From Candidatus Cacconaster scatequi (GTDB lineage: Bacteria > Bacteroidota > Bacteroidia > Bacteroidales > UBA932), in NCBI GenBank assembly GCA_018065305.1, contig JAGHTO010000015.1, forward strand, positions 1 to 64,000: DNA of 64,000 nt. Direction: 5' to 3'. Both the position numbers and the translations under genes were made by a program. The notes beneath the pieces are model-generated. The model was not told the origin of the DNA, did no database searches, and saw only the letters and a list, made by a program, of their open reading frames with translations. Below are positions 60,461-64,000 of the stretch, one piece after another. Positions within the stretch are counted from its first letter, which is position 1, and each line of letters begins with the position of its first letter.

Positions 60461-62176
60461 CTAGTTCATCTGCATCATTTTGTAGTAAAGTCCCTGAGTG
60501 TGCTTCATCAATTCATCGTGAGTGCCCCTGTCTGTTATCCTGCCATTCTCGAGAACTATTATTTCATCGCAATCCCTTATGGTTGAGAGCCTGTGTGCGA
60601 CAATCACCATAGTGATGCCCAAATCCTTTATGTGGTCCATCACCTTGGCTTCGGTAGCGGGGTCAAGAGCGGAAGTCGCTTCATCCATCACAATTATGGT
60701 AGGTTCCTTTGCCAAGGCCGTCGCTATCTCAATCCTTTGGCGCTGACCTCCGCTGAAGTTGCTTCCTCCGCCAGTCAGGACAGTTTCATAACCGTCGGGA
60801 CGTTGGGCGATGTCCTGATGTATCTGAGCTGACCTTGCTGCCAGCACCATCGTGAAATCTTCGGTAACATCATCCCACATCTTTATGTTGTCCGAGACAG
60901 TTCCGTCAAACAGCACGATATCCTGGTTGACCACCGACATTGAGTTATAGAACTCATATCTGTCAATCTCGCTCTTTTTCTTTCCGTCATACAATATCTC
61001 ACCGCTCCAGGGCTGGTGCAAGCCTGTAATAAGATTGGCGAGAGTCGATTTGCCTGAGCCCGACCCCCCGACAAGGGCCACTCTTTTGCCGGGCTCTATT
61101 GAGAGGGAGAGGTTCTCTATGAGCGGAGGGAGATTCCTGTCATAGCCGAAAGTCACGTTTTCAATCTGGACTTTTCCTTTCAACTTGCCGGAAAGTTCGG
61201 TTTCCGGAAGTGATATGGCAGATGGGACGTCTGTGGGATAGTCTATTATTTCAAGCATCCTTTCAGTGGATGTGGATGCTGACAGGAGAAGTTGATTGGT
61301 GCGTGTAAGCAGTGTCACGGGCCTGAGGAACTGTCCAAGGAATCCTTGGAATGCCATAAGCGAACCGATTGTCATCTCCCCCTTGATGATGAATATCGCG
61401 CCCAGACACAGGGAGAGCATCGATGTGGCCTGCTGAAGGAAGGTGGGCAGAAAATTGAGCTTGACAAGGTTGACGCTCAATTTGTTGTTGCTGTTGATGA
61501 ATTGTCCGAAAGCGTCCATTGCCTTTCTGAAGAATGATCCTTCGGCACCGGCAGCCTTGATTGTTTCTATGTTGCTGATGCCTGACATCACCAGTGACTG
61601 CATTCCCGAGTTGCTCTCCTCCATCTTCCTGCTGACATCTTTCTGTTTTTGTGCCACCATCCTCAGGGACACCACATTTATCACTACGCTGGCAAGACTG
61701 ACAAGCGACAGGACAGGAGAGTAGAAAAGCATCAGAATGAGCATCACCGCTACCTGAATGACAACCACGAAGGATGGCAACAACTTCAGCGACAAATTCT
61801 GGACAGTGGAGTATCCGCTCTTGATTCTCGCTACTATATTGCCTGGAGAGTAATGGGACAGAGCGTTGACCTGCAGTCTGAGTGCGTGCCAGAACAATCT
61901 GGTTGCCACGAATATGTAGTATTTCAGCGTGACCCTTCTCTTGAAACTCACTCCGAAGAGAACAGATGCGAATGAAACCAGCACCACAATGGCAAGAGTG
62001 ATTATCATCGGTTCCTGCCACTCCGGGTGTCTGTTTGTGATTATGCTGTCAACGAATACCTGCGAGAAGAGAGGTATTGCAATATCCACCGCCATGGTCA
62101 GGAAAAGGACGACAACAGTCCAAGCCAGAAGACTCCCGGTAGGCTTGAGGATTCTCACTATGGGATTCGTTTTCAA
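60461..62176 (-). CDS. ABC transporter ATPase/permease
   Basis: 571 residues. Six-helix exporter permease (VVVLFLTMAVDIAIPLFSQV, FVVVIQVAVMLILMLFY) and an ATPase with Walker A GGSGSGKST, signature FSGGQRQR and Walker B IIVMDEATSALD, then the H-loop IVAHRLST. No N-terminal C39 peptidase domain is present, unlike the first ABC subunit of most NHLM systems. First gene of the operon, 20 nt after a TATATTTG box. Together with its neighbour it likely forms a heterodimeric type I secretion or peptide export transporter. Confidence 0.9.
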   Translation of the reverse strand: MKTNPIVRILKPTGSLLAWTVVVLFLTMAVDIAIPLFSQVFVDSIITNRHPEWQEPMIITLAIVVLVSFASVLFGVSFKRRVTLKYYIFVATRLFWHALRLQVNALSHYSPGNIVARIKSGYSTVQNLSLKLLPSFVVVIQVAVMLILMLFYSPVLSLVSLASVVINVVSLRMVAQKQKDVSRKMEESNSGMQSLVMSGISNIETIKAAGAEGSFFRKAMDAFGQFINSNNKLSVNLVKLNFLPTFLQQATSMLSLCLGAIFIIKGEMTIGSLMAFQGFLGQFLRPVTLLTRTNQLLLSASTSTERMLEIIDYPTDVPSAISLPETELSGKLKGKVQIENVTFGYDRNLPPLIENLSLSIEPGKRVALVGGSGSGKSTLANLITGLHQPWSGEILYDGKKKSEIDRYEFYNSMSVVNQDIVLFDGTVSDNIKMWDDVTEDFTMVLAARSAQIHQDIAQRPDGYETVLTGGGSNFSGGQRQRIEIATALAKEPTIIVMDEATSALDPATEAKVMDHIKDLGITMVIVAHRLSTIRDCDEIIVLENGRITDRGTHDELMKHTQGLYYKMMQMN

Positions 62177-62196
62177 AAAGTATCAGTTTACTGTTA

Positions 62197-62204
62197 CAAA
62201 TATA
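62197..62204 (-). promoter_or_regulatory. TATATTTG -7 box of the export operon
   Basis: The minus strand reads TATATTTG (CAAATATA on plus), 20 nt upstream of the first ABC gene and just after the DUF4861 stop, giving the exporter its own promoter. Confidence 0.45.
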
Positions 62205-62205
62205 A

Positions 62206-63078
62206 CTATATTTTGCTTTCCGATTCAACAGTATTGAACCATTGTTCCGATGACATGATTTCTCCTTTGCTCCAACAATTTCCGAAATAATAGGTGAGTG
62301 TCCCGCCAGGGCATATTTTCTTTATGCAGGCCCCGTGGCTTCCACCATCTACAAGAGCGGTGGAATCAGCGTCCGGCAAAATGACAGCAACACCGATAAG
62401 GCCGTCTTCCGGTTCGTGTTCCTGGTCGGATGCCTGTTCCCACAATGCGTATCTGTCCTTCCCGAAGCATTCCTCCACCACGGTATTCTGGCTGACGTGC
62501 CTGTTGATTCCTGCAGCAATCGTGAGAGAATCTGTTCCGACAAAAGACCATTTGTCTTCAACCTTGAAGAAATATGTGTCAGGAACTACGGCGATTTTTT
62601 TGTCGAGAGCCATTTTAATCCCGTCCTTTTCCCATTCCGGATAATGTAGGATGAAATCTGTCTCTTCAGGACTGTCTTTCAGGATTTCAAAAGAGCGGTA
62701 GTTTGTCGGGGGATACGCCGGAATCCCGTCAATCAAAGGTACGGATGCTCCGCCTCCGAGACTGCAACTTACCTTGTAACAGTCTTTCCCGCCGTGGTCG
62801 TGGTGATAGTAATCTTCGGAGCCGGTTTCGGAGATGTGGCTGTACCATTCGTCGGCTACAAGTTTGCCGGGCAGCTTGACCCAGATGTCGATGCCGGGGG
62901 AGATGGTCTCGCCCTCAAGCCCCTGTCCGTATATCCTTCCGCATATCAGATTGTTCTCAAACACGAAGTCGTCCGCCCTTTCGGGGACGGGCCTTGCCAT
63001 CACCTTCCGGTCGGATGAGGGGGAACCGCATCCTGCCAGAGAGAGGAGAAGGAGCGACGCAAAAAATATTCTTTTCAT
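62206..63078 (-). CDS. DUF4861 family lipoprotein
   Basis: 290 residues from ATG 63078. Lipoprotein signal (FFASLLLLSLAGC, Cys17-like). The DUF4861 core is shown by FVFENNLICGRIYGQGLEG, SPGIDIWVKLPGK, the metal-rich YYHHDHGGKDCYKV, and KVEDKWSFVGTDSLTIAAG. The family is found in polysaccharide utilisation loci and its function is not established. The start overlaps the stop of kduI (63078-63080), so the two are coupled, which suggests a role in uronate-containing glycan catabolism. The frame is open to 63192, but that extension would lie inside kduI. Confidence 0.85.
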   Translation of the reverse strand: MKRIFFASLLLLSLAGCGSPSSDRKVMARPVPERADDFVFENNLICGRIYGQGLEGETISPGIDIWVKLPGKLVADEWYSHISETGSEDYYHHDHGGKDCYKVSCSLGGGASVPLIDGIPAYPPTNYRSFEILKDSPEETDFILHYPEWEKDGIKMALDKKIAVVPDTYFFKVEDKWSFVGTDSLTIAAGINRHVSQNTVVEECFGKDRYALWEQASDQEHEPEDGLIGVAVILPDADSTALVDGGSHGACIKKICPGGTLTYYFGNCWSKGEIMSSEQWFNTVESESKI

Positions 63079-63923
63079 TATCTGAGATCTTTTACCTCGC
63101 ACCAGTCCATATCGTTGTAGTCGTCGTTTTCTCCGCACATACCCCAGATGAAGGTGTAGTTGTGCGTGGCACAGGCGCTGTGGATGCTCCACTGCGGGCT
63201 GATGACTGCCTGTTCGTTGTGCATCCAGATATGGCGTGTCTCGTCAGGCTCGCCCATAAAGTGGCATACAGCCGCATTGTCGGGCACTTCGAAATAGAAG
63301 TACACTTCCATACGCCTGTCGTGGGTGTGGGCGGGCATAGTGTTCCAGGTGCTGCCGGGGGCAAGTTCGGTCATTCCCATCTGAAGCTGGCAGCAGGGGA
63401 CCACTTCCTTCACCAGAAGCCGGTTGATTGTCCTTTCGTTGCTCTCTTCAAGGCTTCCGAGGTGCATCACGACAGCATCTTTCTTCGTTACTTTTTTTAT
63501 GCCGGTGTCGCGGTGGGCCGTGGCTGAATTGAAGTAGAAGTGTGCCGGCTTTGCAGGGTCTGCGCTGCGGAAGGAGACGTGGCGGTTGCCGCGGCCGACG
63601 TACAGAGCCTCCTTGAAGTCTATCTCGAATTCTTCTTCCCCGACTTTAACGTAACCTTTCCCTCCGACGTTGATGATTCCGAGTTCCCTTCTTTGTGTGA
63701 AATATTCTGCACGGAGAATTTCGGGCGCCTCAAGCACCAGTTCCTCGTCGGTGGGAACTGCGCCTCCGGCTATGATTCTGTCAAACATCGAATAGGTCAT
63801 ATTTATCTGACCGGGAACCATCACGTTCTCAACGAGGTATTCCTGGCGAATGCGTGCCGTATCATAATGTTTTGCGTCCACGTTACTGGAAGCCTGACGC
63901 ACTGTGCAATTTATCTTTGTCAT
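63078..63923 (-). CDS. kduI: 5-dehydro-4-deoxy-D-glucuronate isomerase
   Basis: 281 residues. The cupin-fold isomerase KduI converts 5-keto-4-deoxyuronate (from unsaturated uronates cut by polysaccharide lyases) to 3-deoxy-D-glycero-2,5-hexodiulosonate. Family segments: RQEYLVENVMVPGQINMTYS, DRIIAGGAVPT, RELGIINVGGKG, ALYVGRGNRHV, MGMTELAPGSTWNTMPAHTH with metal-binding His residues, and the C-terminal SPQWSIHSACATHNYTFIWG. Length is the family norm. KduD, the next enzyme, is not visible and may lie to the left on the other side of this window or elsewhere. Confidence 0.95.
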   Translation of the reverse strand: MTKINCTVRQASSNVDAKHYDTARIRQEYLVENVMVPGQINMTYSMFDRIIAGGAVPTDEELVLEAPEILRAEYFTQRRELGIINVGGKGYVKVGEEEFEIDFKEALYVGRGNRHVSFRSADPAKPAHFYFNSATAHRDTGIKKVTKKDAVVMHLGSLEESNERTINRLLVKEVVPCCQLQMGMTELAPGSTWNTMPAHTHDRRMEVYFYFEVPDNAAVCHFMGEPDETRHIWMHNEQAVISPQWSIHSACATHNYTFIWGMCGENDDYNDMDWCEVKDLR

Positions 63924-64000
63924 ATTTTCTCGGTATTTATTGCCGCTTGAATGGCGGATTGTCTGTCAATTAAAAGGACCTAAGCACCCGCGCTTAATAG
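63924..64000. other. Upstream region of kduI, nothing recognised
   Basis: The last 77 bases hold no gene I can support. I saw no clear TAnnTTTG box on the minus strand here; the promoter may lie beyond the right edge. Confidence 0.4.

Noticed and set aside
1..64000. CRISPR array, integrase, transposase, rRNA or tRNA genes
   Set aside because: No regularly spaced direct repeats, recombinase motifs or cloverleaf tRNA sequences were recognised on either strand.

Overview
The window looks like a chromosomal segment of a Bacteroidota bacterium, most likely order Bacteroidales and probably gut-associated. The evidence is that many genes have a TAnnTTTG box (the Bacteroidota -7 promoter element) a few to about 50 nt upstream of the start. 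Shine-Dalgarno signals are not obvious. There are many secreted or lipoprotein glycan hydrolases with short MKK-type signal peptides, and families typical of the phylum (GH127/DUF1680, DUF4861, TIGR02757, TamB-like, CE15-like). Genus cannot be fixed from the sequence alone.

Region 1 (1-14.4 kb) is a defence island read entirely on the minus strand. Transcription order is a small XRE regulator, a Dcm/M.EcoRII-type cytosine methyltransferase, an EcoRII-type endonuclease, a GmrSD-like DUF262/DUF1524 protein, an AIPR protein, an unrecognised 226-residue protein built from two tandem repeats, an SF2 helicase, a Vsr mismatch endonuclease, a PD-(D/E)XK-type nuclease and a RhuM-family protein that runs off the left edge. 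Gaps are mostly under 80 nt with several overlaps. The core is a recognisable EcoRII-like CCWGG restriction-modification-repair set. The helicase, AIPR, GmrSD and repeat protein inserted between methylase/endonuclease and Vsr make it a candidate composite system that I cannot match to a named one. A degraded gene, a cloverleaf-like palindromic element and an AbiE toxin-antitoxin pair follow.

Region 2 (14.4-32.4 kb) is a peptidase and glycan-degradation region: S9 peptidase, DUF975 membrane protein, a truncated histidine kinase, GH130, a decayed sialidase, a PA14-like phosphoesterase lipoprotein, GH2, a sodium:solute symporter, a sialidase-like lipoprotein, GH38, a beta-helix protein, a barrel-like protein and GH127. 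No SusC/SusD pair is present.

Region 3 (32.4-43.5 kb) is mostly housekeeping: a metallo-beta-lactamase-fold hydrolase, mtaB-folB-tsaD in one operon, divergent tamB followed by an RsmI-like methyltransferase and an FAD protein, then slyD and a zeta-toxin-like kinase. Region 4 (43.5-55.3 kb) holds an unusual esterase-esterase-GH29 fusion, a TetR regulator, TIGR02757, rsmI, thymidine kinase, a sugar-kinase-like phosphotransferase, a CE15-like esterase, two Gfo/Idh/MocA oxidoreductases, ApbE and a small membrane protein. Region 5 (55.3-62.2 kb) is a five-gene export operon (two ABC transporters, two HlyD-type adaptors, one TolC) resembling NHLM-type bacteriocin exporters but with no visible substrate gene. 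The window ends with DUF4861 and kduI, pointing to uronate (pectin or glycosaminoglycan type) catabolism. No tRNA, rRNA, integrase, IS transposase or CRISPR array was recognised.
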